Below are positions 23,801-37,492 of a stretch of 64,000 nt of DNA, piece after piece (position 1 is the stretch's first letter; the number at the start of each line of letters is the position of its first letter). The position numbers were made by a program, and so were the translations under genes. Source of the DNA: Hofstenia miamia (lineage: Eukaryota; Xenacoelomorpha; Acoela; Hofsteniidae); assembly GCA_900660155.1 (NCBI GenBank), contig CABFPE010000158.1, positions 203,788 to 267,787 of the forward strand, given 5' to 3'. The notes under the pieces are model-generated. The model was not told the origin of the DNA. It did not search any database and saw only the letters and a list, made by a program, of their open reading frames with translations.

Positions 23801-26800
23801 TTTTTTTTGATTTCTTCAAATTTGTAGTTCAAACTCAGTTTGTTACATAAAAACCGTTTTCTACTTTATTCCAAATCTTGAAATTAATGCATAATTTCAG
23901 AAAACTTGGAATAATTATCAACATATTCAAATTAAAGACAATACATTTTCAGAGAGATGCTGTATAGTGGTTAATTTAAAAAAATAGAATTCAAATGATT
24001 TCAATGAGTTCTAATAAACATTAGAACTACAACTCATTTGGGAGAATAAATTACCAAGCATTGTAAAATATAATTAATGATGTTAAGTTTGATGTGATTT
24101 GACTGTTTCTAATGTTGGAGGTCCATAATTGAATTGTATAAAGATTCACTGAATGCAGTACAAATATTGAAACTGTTCATTTTGACTACAAAATCAGTGA
24201 AAAACAAGAGTAATGTCAAATATTGCCTTCTAAAAAAGCTGGAAGTAACTCAATTTAAGAGGGAGTACAGTAAATACAATTGAAAAAAATAAGATTGTTG
24301 CAAGTCTTTCTAATTCACTTATGATCCCCTCAGCATTTCAGAATTATAATCCTAGTAATTTGCAAAGCAATATGCATTTTGACGCTAATTTTATTTCTAT
24401 TCAAACTGCTCGAAGTCGCAGCATTAATCCAAAAAACGATATTTTCTCAACTCCTTTACATTATTCAGATTATTTAGATAAATCCTTGTCGCATCAATGT
24501 TTCAATAAAAATAAGTACATTATACCCTGCTCTATGAATGTCTTTTTTACATGTTTCTCCTTATAAAATCCTTCCGGGGTTTTACACAAAATCGGAATGA
24601 ATCTGTTCAAAGCAGGTTCCGAAAAAGTTTGCTCCAAAACAGGTTTTAATAAGTACAATCTCTTAAGGTAGTAAGCTGCACAAGTGCTGTGCTGATAAGT
24701 CTTTCCTGACCTCAACCCCACCCCCTCCCATAAAAGCCATTTTTCTGTTTCGTATCGATACCCGGCCATTTCCGCAAAAGTAATCCCATACCCGTAAATG
24801 CTTTACCGAACTCAGCCATTCTCAGCAATATCTTAAACCATGCCTGTAAAAGCTCTACCCGGACCTGGTCATTATCCGCAAAAATAACCGAGTCATAGAA
24901 GTTGCTTTCCATGATATATTTTAGTAAGCATTGCAAAAGTTCAAATGAATGGAAAATTATTAGTCTAACAAGCAGCTTCTTATTACCAATACCTCATTGA
25001 TGCGTTCGGTAACAAAGTTTTCTCTCACATGGCTAAATGCTCATTCAGTTTTGTTTTGCGTGTCAGGAATAGTGTGTGGTATCCACATCTACTCTAATTT
25101 TATCACCCTTGTAATAAAAAATAAATGACAATTAATATTGCCAATAAATGATTTATGCAACTTGCGTATCACTAAGTACAATTTATTCTATTGAACATTT
25201 ACTTCAATTTTCAGAACATCAATTGGAAAGCTTTGCTGAAATAAACAAAATGCCATTGCACTTCTATACATTTTAAGGCAGTTATTTTAACTGACAACAA
25301 TTCGAAAATTATTGTAAATGCTATTCGCCTAGAATAGACTCCACTCCTGTAGTATAATAATGTACAGTTCCCTTCTATCTTATGCGATGGGAACTGCGTA
25401 GAAAATACGCGTATCCGAGGGAAAACCCATACTCGTACATCGCTATGCTGCATACACCACAGCGACTAACAACACACTATAAGACCTCTCAATTGGTCAT
25501 AAGATACAAATATTCACCAGGTGGCGTTTCGCTCCTCAATATTTATTGACACACATTTAACAGCAGTCTGAAACCATGATTTTTTGTTTTAAAATAATAC
25601 TATTTTAATATAAGAGATGTGTATATGCAGATATTAATTGTGTTTTAACTTATAAGCGAATTTTACTACAATATATTACATTCATTCAATACTGTCAAAA
25701 ATATTGACAAATGCACATGAAAAATGTCAAAAAACATTGTAAGCCAAATTTTAAGCAAAATTTGAATTCAATATGTATCCATCATATTATAAATTACTTC
25801 ATACTAATAAACATTGTAAAAATTACACAACTACACTGCAAACAAATTAAACGAAATCGTTTATGTCCATTTTCTAATAATTAACTTGTCGTAATTCAAA
25901 GTTCATCTGTAACCACAAAAGTCATTCAAAACACACCAAATTTTATCAGTAGGTAGAGTAATGTTATTTTCACATTGCTATTGGCGGGTTTTATCATATC
26001 TTTAAAATTTAAATTTTTAATGAATTTTTACTAGTAAAAATGCGGTTTTTTAAATTAAAAATAATGATAAAAAATCTTAAAACTGCTATATTTGAAAAAT
26101 CATCAATAGATAGGTTAGGTGATGTTATTAGTTATATTGAATACTTTTAATTTCAAAGAAAGTGTAAATTTACATTTTTAAAATTTTTTTTAATTTTTCT
26201 TTAAAAAAAATTTGAGGAAGTAAATTTTAATTTTTTTTACTGTGTATTAAAAATCTTAAAAATTTTACATAAAATATTAAAATAATATTTTTTGCTCACC
26301 AAATAAAAACTCCAAAATTGGAGTTTCAAAATACTATGTTTATTTAGTGTACTTCCCCTTAAACATCTTAAAGATGTGTCGATAAAAAATAAGAAATTCT
26401 GGGGATTTCGTATTAATATTAGGAAGATCAATCACCTAAAGTAGCGTCCGTGTACTACTACAAATGTGATTTCCTGTACCATATGTTTGTTATCGGTAGA
26501 CCACAAAAATTCAGGTGGAATAGAGCCCCTTGATAGGATTGAATTCTAGTAGATAATGAAGTATTATTTCTACCTGGGTAGTATTGTAATTACGAAATAC
26601 AATATAATGTTGTAATTAAACGTTTAGTGTGCGTAACTGAGAATATCTTGTTCCAAGCATGCTGGTGCTTGTTACGAGCAGTAGTTTAGCCAATCAGCAA
26701 ACATAAATTTAGCGGATGTAGATTCGTCCTCAGTAAGAATAGATATTAACAATATTAGCAAGGGAAATAGTTCTTTAAAATTTCTTCCCATTATAATTAC

Positions 26801-28117
26801 AGAAGTTATCACAAGTCAATAGAACGATGACCTTCCAAAAATCGTAGTTGTTTTAATTATATTGCAATTGTCATTCGTGCATCCCACTTACATAAGAATA
26901 TTCATTTCGTTAGTAAAATAGCATCTTTGGCCAGGTCTTACATATTAGAGACAGATCCATTTAAATAGTGTAACAAAGAACATATAGGGACTTCATATAT
27001 GCCATTGATAGCAGATTAATACATATTTTCAAAGTATTAAAACATTGATTGACAATGAGATATGAAATTATATTTATACAAAAATTATATTGATAAATGC
27101 ATCGCAATATATTAAGCAAAGCTAATTCCATTCTTCCAATCTAGACAACAACAAACGCATATTTATTAATTTATAAATAAGCCAAAGCCTGCAATTCACA
27201 GCTTAAGCCTTTAAGTTAATCAATGAGAAATATTAAAGAATGTATTGCGAACTATGTATTCCAGAAAAACTGAATACCACATGAAACTATTAGAGAACTG
27301 TCTTTGAATAAAATTGAATTACATATCACTTTATGTGTAGCAAATTTCACGTTACCTCATCTTGTGACGTAGGGATGGATGTAAAACGCATTTAGAATTT
27401 ATTTTCGAATTAAATATTTAAAAATAACAGAAAAGATGTTCAATACAGCACTTGATATATTTAAAAATTGATTTAAAAATTCAATTAACCAGCTAGCATA
27501 AAATGCTTTTAAACAAGTATTTTGTAGGTAACTATTATATATATTTCTTTTTTATCAATATAATTCATTGTCGGTATTGGGAACCGTACTTGAACTTGAC
27601 AATTGAGTTCGACCCAATCTAAATCCAGCCCAATTTCAGAACTGAATATCCCCAATGTTAAAATTACAAACTAATCACAATATTTAAAATACCAATGTCA
27701 GGCCTTTATTGTGCTTACGGTTACTATATCTTGACAAAGACTATTCTGAAATATTGCTTGTCTAAAAAAATCAAAAAAGTCATTGAAAAAATTATTACAA
27801 AAAACCATTAAAAGGTAATTGGATGATAATTGTAATGATTTCAATTCTTTTAGCTAAATTTTGTTAACTATCAAAAAGTGTTTTCGACAAAATGATTTCA
27901 TGCTGTGCAAATCCCTTAACATTTACATAAATTTAATAACAAAATCAGAAATAGAAAATAGAAACTTAAATTAAAATCTAAAATTAGATGGATTGAAAGC
28001 CGTGTGACAATAAATACAAAGCAGTAAATGACAATACTCATAATTATAACTATCTGAAATGATTTTGCTATAAACAGTGCATGCCACTCTCAGAATTTCA
28101 GGAGGATGGATATTGTG

Positions 28118-28120
<3 letters not shown>

Positions 28121-28150
<30 letters not shown>
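28121..28150. repeat. (AT)15 microsatellite
   Basis: Uninterrupted AT dinucleotides. Confidence 0.95.
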
Positions 28151-28154
<4 letters not shown>

Positions 28155-28858
28155 GAAAAATAAATTTTTTAACAAAATTCATATTATATGTACTACCAAC
28201 TTCAAAGCCTCTAATGGAAAGAAGTCATTATTAAAAATTCATGCATAATCAAAATTTTTAAAGAAGCATGTATCTTCTTCTGATATTATGTAGTTTTGAC
28301 TTTACTGGTTGTAAGTAAAATATATAATGGTTAGATCAATCAACAATGTCATGTAATATTCGTTTAGTTTAAAACTGTGAAACTGGATTAGTAAAAGATA
28401 AAATAATGTAAGAATTTATGCAAAATTGAAGACTTGGTAAATATTATTTTAATATTCATTCAAAGTTATGCAAACACTATAGAATCTAAGACCTCATTGG
28501 AATTTGTCAAAAAAAAAATCATGATAAAAATAGGCCGAAATTAAAACTGCATTGAATAGTTAAATTAGTAAAATATTGAATTTTTTAGGTTAAAGTCTGA
28601 ATTCTCTCATTAGCCTGAACCCTTGTATCATTTCGAAGGTAAAAATTCTATACTTAAAATACATCATTTCGAGCGAAAATAATTCTGTCAACAATTTTAA
28701 TATGCAATGCCTTACAGAACTTGGTGTCAATCAATCAGAAATCGTATAAATTAGATTAAATTACAAAACAAATAATATAAGTGAATTTAAAGTAAAATAG
28801 CAATCCTGAATAGCCCCATAATACAATAAAGTGTAAACAGATTCCCAACTGAATCGAA

Positions 28859-28882
<24 letters not shown>
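28859..28882. repeat. (AT)12 microsatellite
   Basis: Uninterrupted AT dinucleotides. Confidence 0.95.
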
Positions 28883-28893
<11 letters not shown>

Positions 28894-29370
28894 AAGTGAT
28901 TAACATAATAAAGAATTTTCGAGTTTATGAGTAAAATTTTTACTAGAAACTTTACATTCATTTAGTAAAATACATGATTGTTTTGCTCATTGTAAGAATC
29001 GAGTCTCAGTTCTGTAAAACCTTTCGAACTGGGGTGGTTATGTTTAAGATGAGTTTAACCTAATATTTTCAAACTCATTAAACTTCCAATAAAGCACTGC
29101 TTATGATTTGCGTAGGAATAAATTAGAATATTTTAATAAGTTTTTAAAACAAAACTTCAAATCAAAATATTTAATGAATTCCATAAACTGAATTTTGAAA
29201 GTTCCTTTTCACTTGCTAGCAATATGTTTAAAACGTCTGATCAAAGTAAAATACTATTGTCAACTATGGTTGGCTATGGTGCTACCCATTTTTAATGATT
29301 CATTGCATATCATAACTATTATTTGCGGTGTTACATATACTAAATTATACTAGTTAAACTTGTTTGGGTT

Positions 29371-29454
29371 ATATACATTATATATATATATATATATTAT
29401 GTATATATTATATATATATGTATATATATATATATATATATATGTAATATATAT
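29371..29454. repeat. Interrupted (AT)n microsatellite
   Basis: Alternating AT with ATTATGT and ATGT interruptions. Confidence 0.9.
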
Positions 29455-31512
29455 TCAAAAACTAAAGACCATCTAAAGGCATCAAGAATTGTCTTACAAA
29501 TGTAATCAAAGACTTAAGTTACTGATCAAAATATAAGACTACATAATTCATCAAAATTGAATAATGAATATAAAATTAAAGACATACCTGGTTAGTATTT
29601 TTGTTATTTACACCATTAATTTTCTTATACTAAACGTGAAATTAACGTTGGAATGATAAAATAGTCACCTACTGTAGTAACTGACATGCCAATCAAGGTA
29701 GATGCATATTCATTCACGTAGTAGCAAATAAACTGCTACTGCAAACAATTTAACTAACTAAAAATCCTTTAACTATGGTTAAAACAGTTTTATCGTTACG
29801 TAGTAAAATGCGAACAAAGATTCCGCATGAGGGCGCAAGTGAGGAAAAATATGGAATTATTGGATGTGTTTTAAGTTATTACTGTGTGTATATTGGAAAT
29901 ATAGCATAACTGGCTAGATTTCCATGCAGCGCATTGCTCGCATAAGAAGGAAAAGCAATGCAAAGCGAGATATTTCCATAACCTAATTAAAAATGGTATA
30001 TTCTATAAAATTCGCTTTATAATTTATTGTTGACAACACTTTAGGCACTACAACTTATAAAATATTAACAAACTGAAATAAAAACTAACTTACTTTCAAT
30101 GTTTACTCAAAATTAAAAAATTTAATTTAGTGATACAAAGAAAGCCTATTACCGCGCCCTTCAAAATAAGGACTAGTGTTACGTAAACCTACGGTAAACA
30201 TCATTTTGATAAACTTGAGTCTACATTTCAATAAAAATAATTTGATTATTTACCAGAATGCAAATTACAAATTGTATTGCTCGAAAATATCATGCAGGGA
30301 TAGCATATGTTTAATATTAATGTTTAATCGTCACAAAAGAAACATTTTTAAACTTTTTGATAATTGCCTTAAAATACAGTGGCATCATTGTAAATTTGCT
30401 CACCACCCCCCTTAAGTTTATTAAGTTTTCATTTCCCGTTTTGGTGTATAGCAGATGCTTTTTACTACTTAATATTTTGTAAATATACATGTGTAGGTAG
30501 GTACCTGCATAACCATTGGGCCTCCAAAATTGTTTATTAAATTCATTTTTTGTACTTTTTTCTATATTTATGAAACTACTCTTTTATTTTGGGCCCGAAA
30601 ATACAACAAATTCAAAACTTGGGGCTTCAAATTTGTTCAAAATTGCTTCTAATATTTTTTCCCATTTTACCACTGAGTGCAAACCCACATAAAGTTCAAA
30701 ATCAAAAAATTTCAACGGAATTTCAAGTCATTTACACAGAACATTTGTTTTCAAAAAACGCACTAATTGAAAGCATTTAATCTTTAAATGAATTCTTGTA
30801 TATGCATTGCTTGAACTCTTGCTTGACCTCAAAATTTGATTGTTAATATAGTTACCACACACCCATTGGTGTGACTAAGAGAGATCAAATAATTCTTATC
30901 TGGCTGTTTCTACAATAAAAACTAATGTAGGCTTGGGCAATCCAACTAAATGATTTATAGAAAAATATCATGAATCCTGCATACTATCCAATAGTTTTTG
31001 AGCTACTTCATATGTTCACTAGAGAATCACAAAAACCTTTGATAATCTTTTAATGATTACATATTCCTAAAAATGACTAACACATCAAAATTTGTTTTCA
31101 TATAATACATAAAGCATCAATGCAGTTAATAATTTGATTCAATTATACTACATTTTACAAACTAATGGTCAAATAAGTATATCTTAGTAGATTATTATTC
31201 TTCATATATGGCTGATTAAGCTAAAAATTTATCCACTGAAACTTTGACTACTTGGCAAGAATACATTATCAAATTAGAGCTGACCAACTATGTTCTATCA
31301 AAATAGTATGTTATGCACAAAAAACCGCATTTACCACTAATTTTTTATTCATGGAAACTATTTTAATTAGTAAAAAAAAGTAGGTGAAAACGCAAAGAAA
31401 TAAAAGGCTTAAAAATAATTATTTTCCTTGGATTTTTCGCCCCTTGTCCATATTTTTATCAAAGCCTGAAATTAAATAGCATTCAAAAACTATATGCATA
31501 CGTCCACATTAT

Positions 31513-31560
31513 TTAACACTAGAAAACCTGAGTAGTCAATTTTGACCACTTTGCATATTT
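31513..31560. mobile_element. Solitary piggyBac-like terminus
   Basis: TTAA (31513-31516) is followed by CACTAGAAAACCTGAGTAGT and the palindromic core GTCAATTTTGACCAC. A TTAA target site and a GTCA-TTTTGAC core are typical of piggyBac-type inverted termini. I did not find an inverted partner nearby, so it is either a solo end or its partner has diverged. Confidence 0.4.
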
Positions 31561-31599
31561 TAGATGCATTTGTAATGCCTCATGTATTGAGAATTTAAA

Positions 31600-31700
31600 T
31601 ACAGTATAACCTCGATTTAGCCACCTCGTGTAACATCATCCGCCATGTTTTTGGCCTGGCACAATGATATAGACTAACTCCGATTTAGCGCCATCAAAAA
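31600..31700. mobile_element. Pogo/Tigger-like terminus
   Basis: TACAGTATAACCTCGATTT follows a TA and resembles the terminal repeats of pogo-type elements. A related GATTTAGCGCCA recurs at 31682-31693 and a diverged form near 32150-32185. No inverted partner was seen. Confidence 0.3.
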
Positions 31701-32433
31701 CAAAAAAATTCATATTTTTAGTACCTACATGACGTTGCACTGTTATATTAGCCAATGTGGATCAATTTCTTAACAATGTTTCAGCAATATTTATTACTGA
31801 AATTGCATTTAAAATAACTGATTTCTTAATTAGCCTGATGTCCTTTTAATAAGAGAAACCGTTTTTCTACATTTCAAAGTAAAATTCTTCAAACTAGCTA
31901 AGAAATTTTGAAATCACGAGCCAGAGCCATGAACACATCTATTGGGGAACATGCTTAAATTTAATGTTGAAAATTTTTACTAAAGTGTATTTTTGTTTTT
32001 AAGTTATAGGCATTTCAAGAAACATGAAAAAATTTGAAGAAAGTTAAAATAATACATTTGTCTTCCTTTTTTCTGAATTTGTACCACATGCAGTTGTACA
32101 TGGGAATAGTCATACTTATAATAGTGTAACATTTACGGCTCTAATATGTTCAACCTCAATTTATCGCCCACCTGACTTAGCGCCAAAAATTGTCTTTGAA
32201 AAAAGAGTGTAGATAAACAGCAGATTTTGTTCTTCTGATACCCTTCATTTATTTGCTTTTGTTTTCGTTAGTGTTACTTTAAGATATAGAATCGTCAGGC
32301 TTTCCAGCGTTAACGAAATTTCATTCGTATCCTTGGATATTTTAATGTTATTGTAGGCATATATTTTTGTAAATATTTTCAAATTATGAGGCTCTATGCA
32401 ATTCATTATTTTTCCAAATAAATGTTAATGTGT

Positions 32434-32980
32434 ATTCCCACTATCGACTTTTATCAGCAGATTTTAGTCGAAAATGCAAATATTTTTGTTCACGTTGGCG
32501 ATATTTATCATCTGATTTTTTATCAGAAAACCCGGAGTTGGAATAGCGTTCCCACTATCAATTTTTATCATATGATAAATTATCATTTGATAAAAAATCG
32601 ATAGTGGCAACCATTTCCCACCTCCAATTATATTATGATTGACAGTAAGAGCAATAACAACATCTGTTCAATAATTGGTCTGTTTTGGAAGGTAAATAGT
32701 ATTGGCATATTTTGAAGTTGAAATGTTGTAACTTTAATAATCGATGATTCATACGTTTGTTCCCTACTTCAACTAAGCAATTATTTTCAAGTAGTTATTC
32801 GTTTAGTTTTAGTACAGTTCCCACTATCGACTTATATTACATGACAGTAATTTAGCTGTTTTGGCAAAAAATTGGATGGAGCGTTCAGACTATCGACTTT
32901 TATCAGCTGATAAAAGAGCAGATAAAGTGTTCACACTATCGACTTTTATCACCGATTTCTTGACAGATGACAGTGAGAAC
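32434..32980. mobile_element. Cluster of short elements sharing one terminal motif
   Basis: The motif ACTATCGACTTTTATCA, nearly always preceded by GTTCCC or GTTCAC, occurs at 32440, 32554 (one variant), 32823 (partial), 32889 and 32935. An inverted copy lies at about 32588-32604. The pair at 32552-32607 makes a 56-bp palindrome, and CTTTTATCAGCTGATAAAAG (32897-32916) is a perfect 20-bp palindrome. This is best read as repeated or nested insertions of a tiny MITE. Confidence 0.6.
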
Positions 32981-35900
32981 ACATATTTATAGTTTTCAAG
33001 CATGAAAAAATTAAAGGTAAGCATTTAACAGCCATCTGATTTTAAAAAATTGAAATATCTGATTATAGATTGACTCTAAAAACTTTTTTATAGAAACTAG
33101 TATTTATTGAAAGTAAGTCGTGTGTGCAGAGTTTTGATTGTTTTCTAAAACTGCCTAATTATAATGGCAAATTACTCTATATTTACTTGATTTTTCCTAT
33201 TTTATGCTTAAATCATATTCTATTCATCCCTATCTATAGTTCGAATTTTAAAAAAAAAATTTATGAGTGAAAATCATTTACACTATTTTAGTATGGAAAG
33301 AATTGAAAATATATTAAGATGCTGTGATTTAAATTGATCAAAATTTTGGATCGATTCAGAACTAAAAATCGAAAAAGTTGAAATCAGTGAAAAAATAATG
33401 CCACGGTGGTGCTAGCATACAGTATAATATTAAATGTTTGACCTTAAGATGCAACGCGGTGACTATTTTAGGTTTCATATTCAAAAACAGGTCAATATTT
33501 TGAAATTTGCTTTCAATAGCGCTATTCAGTTTATTGCCACATGCTGTCTCAGATTCAGAACTTACAAAGAATTGTGACAAAATCGAAATTATGAATCGAT
33601 TCATTTCGAAAAAATCCTAAATTTGTTTTCGCTATATTGAGATGCTGAGCAACGTCTTAGGCAGAATGCTAAATGACCAAAATTGGTAATTTTTGTGCAT
33701 ATATTGGAAGAAACGATATAAATAATGGCACATAACTCCGGATTGTTAGCAACCGCCCCGTGAATATGAGATTAATTTACCTCCAAAGATACAAAATTTT
33801 GGGAAAAATTCTACTTATAGATGCTCTCCATATCTAGCAAAATCTTGTCAATAACATTACGTTCACAGCTACACCTATAGCTAAAATGAAGGTTCATTTC
33901 TTAAGAATTACTTGAAATATTCCCAAGAACAAAGTACTACTAGTTTAACTAAGTGAAGCCCCATTTTTATTTAAAGCTTGTTACGTCACGATAAAAGTGT
34001 GTAATTGTATCTCAGCATGTCGTCAGTTTAGACTTGCTAGTCTCTTTTACAAAAGTATTTATATGATAAAATATTGCAGCTCATGAAATCATGTAGAAAT
34101 TTGTGTCGTCTCCAAAACAGCAGATTGGAAAGCACAAGATAGTTATTCATTTGAGTGATAACACAATATTTCAAGACATTGTTGTAGCGAAATTATTGCG
34201 AGACAACATCATAAAACAGCCCTCTATCAGTTGAAATATATTGAGCGATTCTTTGGTATATTTTCGTCTGGCTGTCAACAATGCTTGCTCGAGGAATGGT
34301 TAATGTTTATCTTTATTCTCGGAAGGAGAATAATTCCAAAATATGGATACATAGCATATTTTTCCACTAATTTATTGAAATAATCATTTTTTAGTAAAAT
34401 TTTAGTAAAAATTTCTCAAAATGTTTGAAGATCCAGAATATGAGTTTAAGGTAGACCAATATATATATATATATATAGCTATGTGATTTAGGTATCACAA
34501 TATTTATGTCTCTCAAAGATTCAAATTTTAATAACCAAGGAGTGGAAAACATATTCGCAAACAAATCAAAGACGATTCTGAATAATATCCATTTTAAGAT
34601 TAAAAATTTATTGAAAAATCATAAACTTTAAAAGCTCTACTAATTATTTGTAAAATAGCATTTATGGTATGCATACATGTAAATTTACTGTGAGGAATAT
34701 ACCTATTTAAAATGAATAAAATCATTTCTCAAAAAAACTTTACAAAAAAATACAACAATAAGCTTGAATTTTATGCCAAATGAATTTCTATGCACAATAA
34801 TATGCAGGAAGTAAACAGCATATCATGCAAGTGACAAAATATTGGAAAATTTAGAAATCATATAGAATTGTTTTAGAAATTGAGAATTATTTTTAATGCT
34901 TTTTTAGATGCATAATTAGCAACTTGAAATTCTATGTTTTTTTTCTATACCTGGCATACATTCAAACAAAACATTTTCTATATATGCAAACAATTGTTGT
35001 TAAGAAAAGAAATATAATGTAGAAACACTATATTTGTTTGATTATTACCATTAGCATAACTATCAAAATCACTTGTTATCATAACTATGAATGTAAATTT
35101 ATTTAAAATTTGAGAAGAAAACTTATTAAAAATATTATAGAAAAAATTGTCAAAATAGGATATGAAACTTAGACTATATCAAAACAATTACTTAATCAAT
35201 GAAGGTAACCACTCGATGGCAGTTATATGGTGTTACTAATTTGAATTTTGAATTCGTAATTTTAACTGAATTGTAAAATAAGTTAGATACATTTTCGAAT
35301 ATTCGTATTAGTCAATTTCACAAGTGCACCACATAATGTTACTAATCTCTTTGCAAACGGAGATAAAATGCTAACGGAGAAAGCTATAGGCGGTGATCCA
35401 TTCCAAATAGTGAGGGTGCATAAATTAATTTGGAGAATTCAAATTTATGATAAATCAACTTGAATGCAATAGTTTTAAGGGCAACTTGCGCGTGTATTCC
35501 AGATCATAAAAGTTGCAAATGAAAATTATGCTAAAAATGCGCATTAACAGCTTGAATTATGTCTAATTGTGTCGGAAATCTGCAGCTGTAATAGGTCTAT
35601 GGGAATAACTTTTGTGAATTTGATAAACTTTTTGAAGTGAGTAGATTTGTTTTTTGCTACAAATAATTTCCTATACAAAGTTTTGCAGTCACGAAACTTA
35701 GGCAATAACAGTCATTTCAACTGTAGGTTAGGTTAATGTGAAATGTTTTTTCCTGCTTCCAAATTCAGGCATCTTAAGTACGATATCTAGTTACATTCAA
35801 TTTGAATGACATGCTAAAAAACATGTTTTCGAAATTTATTTTTATGCTTTGTATTCATGTAGGAATTTTGTCAAACGAGTATGTGTAAAAACAACACGTA

Positions 35901-37381
35901 CATATGTAACATTCTCTATATTGACAAATGTCATAACAATTAACTGATTAACATTACTGATTTTCAAACATGATAATATCATTAGTTTTAAGAAATTAGG
36001 TCAAAGTAATCAGTTGTTCATTCAATACACGTGAAGAATCAGAAATCAGTAATAACGTCTTTAGGAGCGCTTCTAAGTATGTTATTACTAAAACTATACA
36101 TATACATTAGAATTCTCTTCTGATTCTTCATGTATGGAATGAGCAACTAGTATTGTGCAAGTTAGATATGCTATAGTTTTACTAAGAACCTGACTTCTGA
36201 CGTCATTTTCATCACTAGGATTTTACAAATTTCTTCATTCATTGATTTTGTGGGTGTTTTCGAGGCTGTGTATCTGATATGTAAGTTTCAACAGTTGAGA
36301 GAATCTTTAAAATGACTACAGGAAAATTCATCAGATTTTAATTCTTTTAATGATAATTCAAGACTGCAAGGAATATTAAATGCCTTATTCTCAATGCCAC
36401 TATGGGACTTGAGGAGGCTAAGCCCCCCTCATTCAAAGCAAATATTTGATAGAGCACGATCTACACGTAGCTCATGGATAGAGACACTCAAGGAAATAAA
36501 CAACCTCACTTAATTTTGAATGCCATTTTTTCATTTTTGCCCTTTTAAATCCTAACAGTCCTACTCACATCTAGTTGCATGAAAGAAAATAGCACACGCA
36601 TCCTGATATCTTTTTAAGCCTTTGTGATTTTGGAAGGATTTGGCGAGTTCAGTAACATCAGTGCAAGCTATTTTTGCATATATCATGCATTCTTATAATA
36701 TAATTGGCAAAATTCAACATAAAACCATTAGTCATTGATTGGAGCAATTATTCAATAGTTAATCACGCTAATATTTATTTGCAATTTTGTCAGTTGAACA
36801 AAATCTTAGGAGTGCAATACTTACGAAACATTTATTTTTTAAATAAAAGGTAATCATATGTCATGCTACAAAATTCCCATCGTCTCATTTAAATATCATT
36901 CAGCATTTACACAAGAATTGCCTATATTATTACGTGGCCCTATTATAATATCGCAAATGTATATAGCTTCTAACATCGAAGAACTGTCGTCAACAATATA
37001 TATTTACGAAAATGGGTTTGTTTTAAAACACATAGAAATTTCATTCAGCCTAGTGGAAATAGAATTATTATATTATTTGTAAAACATGAATTCCAAGCGG
37101 ATTGCGTAGCATATTCTATTAAAACATAATAGACAATAATTATAAAATTCCTTGAATTCATTATGCGACTAATTACAATAAAGTAGAAAATGGCAAAAAA
37201 CTTCTGCAAATTTTAATTTATAAAAAAAAATTGACTTGAATTAAAATTTTTAATTTAAATTGTTTAAAATTAAATATTATTTTAACTTTTAAAAAAGTAT
37301 TTCTAAGCGTTTGATTTTGCTTACTTTGTCAAATTTACAAATTTGGAAAATAGGTAAGTTTGAATAAATACGATTACTTAA
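32981..37381. other. Upstream of Nup43, nothing recognised
   Basis: AT-rich, with a short (AT)n tract at 34459-34477. No promoter element or upstream exon of Nup43 could be identified with confidence. Confidence 0.5.
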
Positions 37382-37492
37382 ATGCGCTCTACTAAAGCAC
37401 AATCAACTTGTCATGCAGAGTTTATTGAGTCAAAAACATCCTGTTTATCGTTTTTTAACAACTATATTATTTGTGGAAGCTATGATCAAAGG
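37382..37492 (+). CDS. NUP43: Nup43 exon 1 (residues 1-37)
   Basis: Starts at ATG 37382, preceded by an in-frame TAA. It ends before the donor GTATGT at 37493, phase 0. The end reads FFNNYIICGSYDQR and aligns with the Nup43 stretch ending GSWDNEEN. The distance from the start to this motif is about the same as in vertebrate Nup43, which supports this ATG. Confidence 0.82.

Larger units (their letters stand above)
23430..31512. other. Intergenic, only microsatellites recognised
   Basis: About 8 kb of AT-rich sequence. It has a (GA)n tract at 23776-23800 and (AT)n tracts at 28121-28150, 28859-28882 and 29371-29454. The less AT-rich patch 24580-24930 has long minus-strand ORFs without a recognisable domain. 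Confidence 0.5.

Noticed and set aside
32434-32980. CRISPR-like array from the recurring 17-bp motif
   Set aside because: Spacing is irregular, copies occur in both orientations and form palindromes, and the DNA is eukaryotic.
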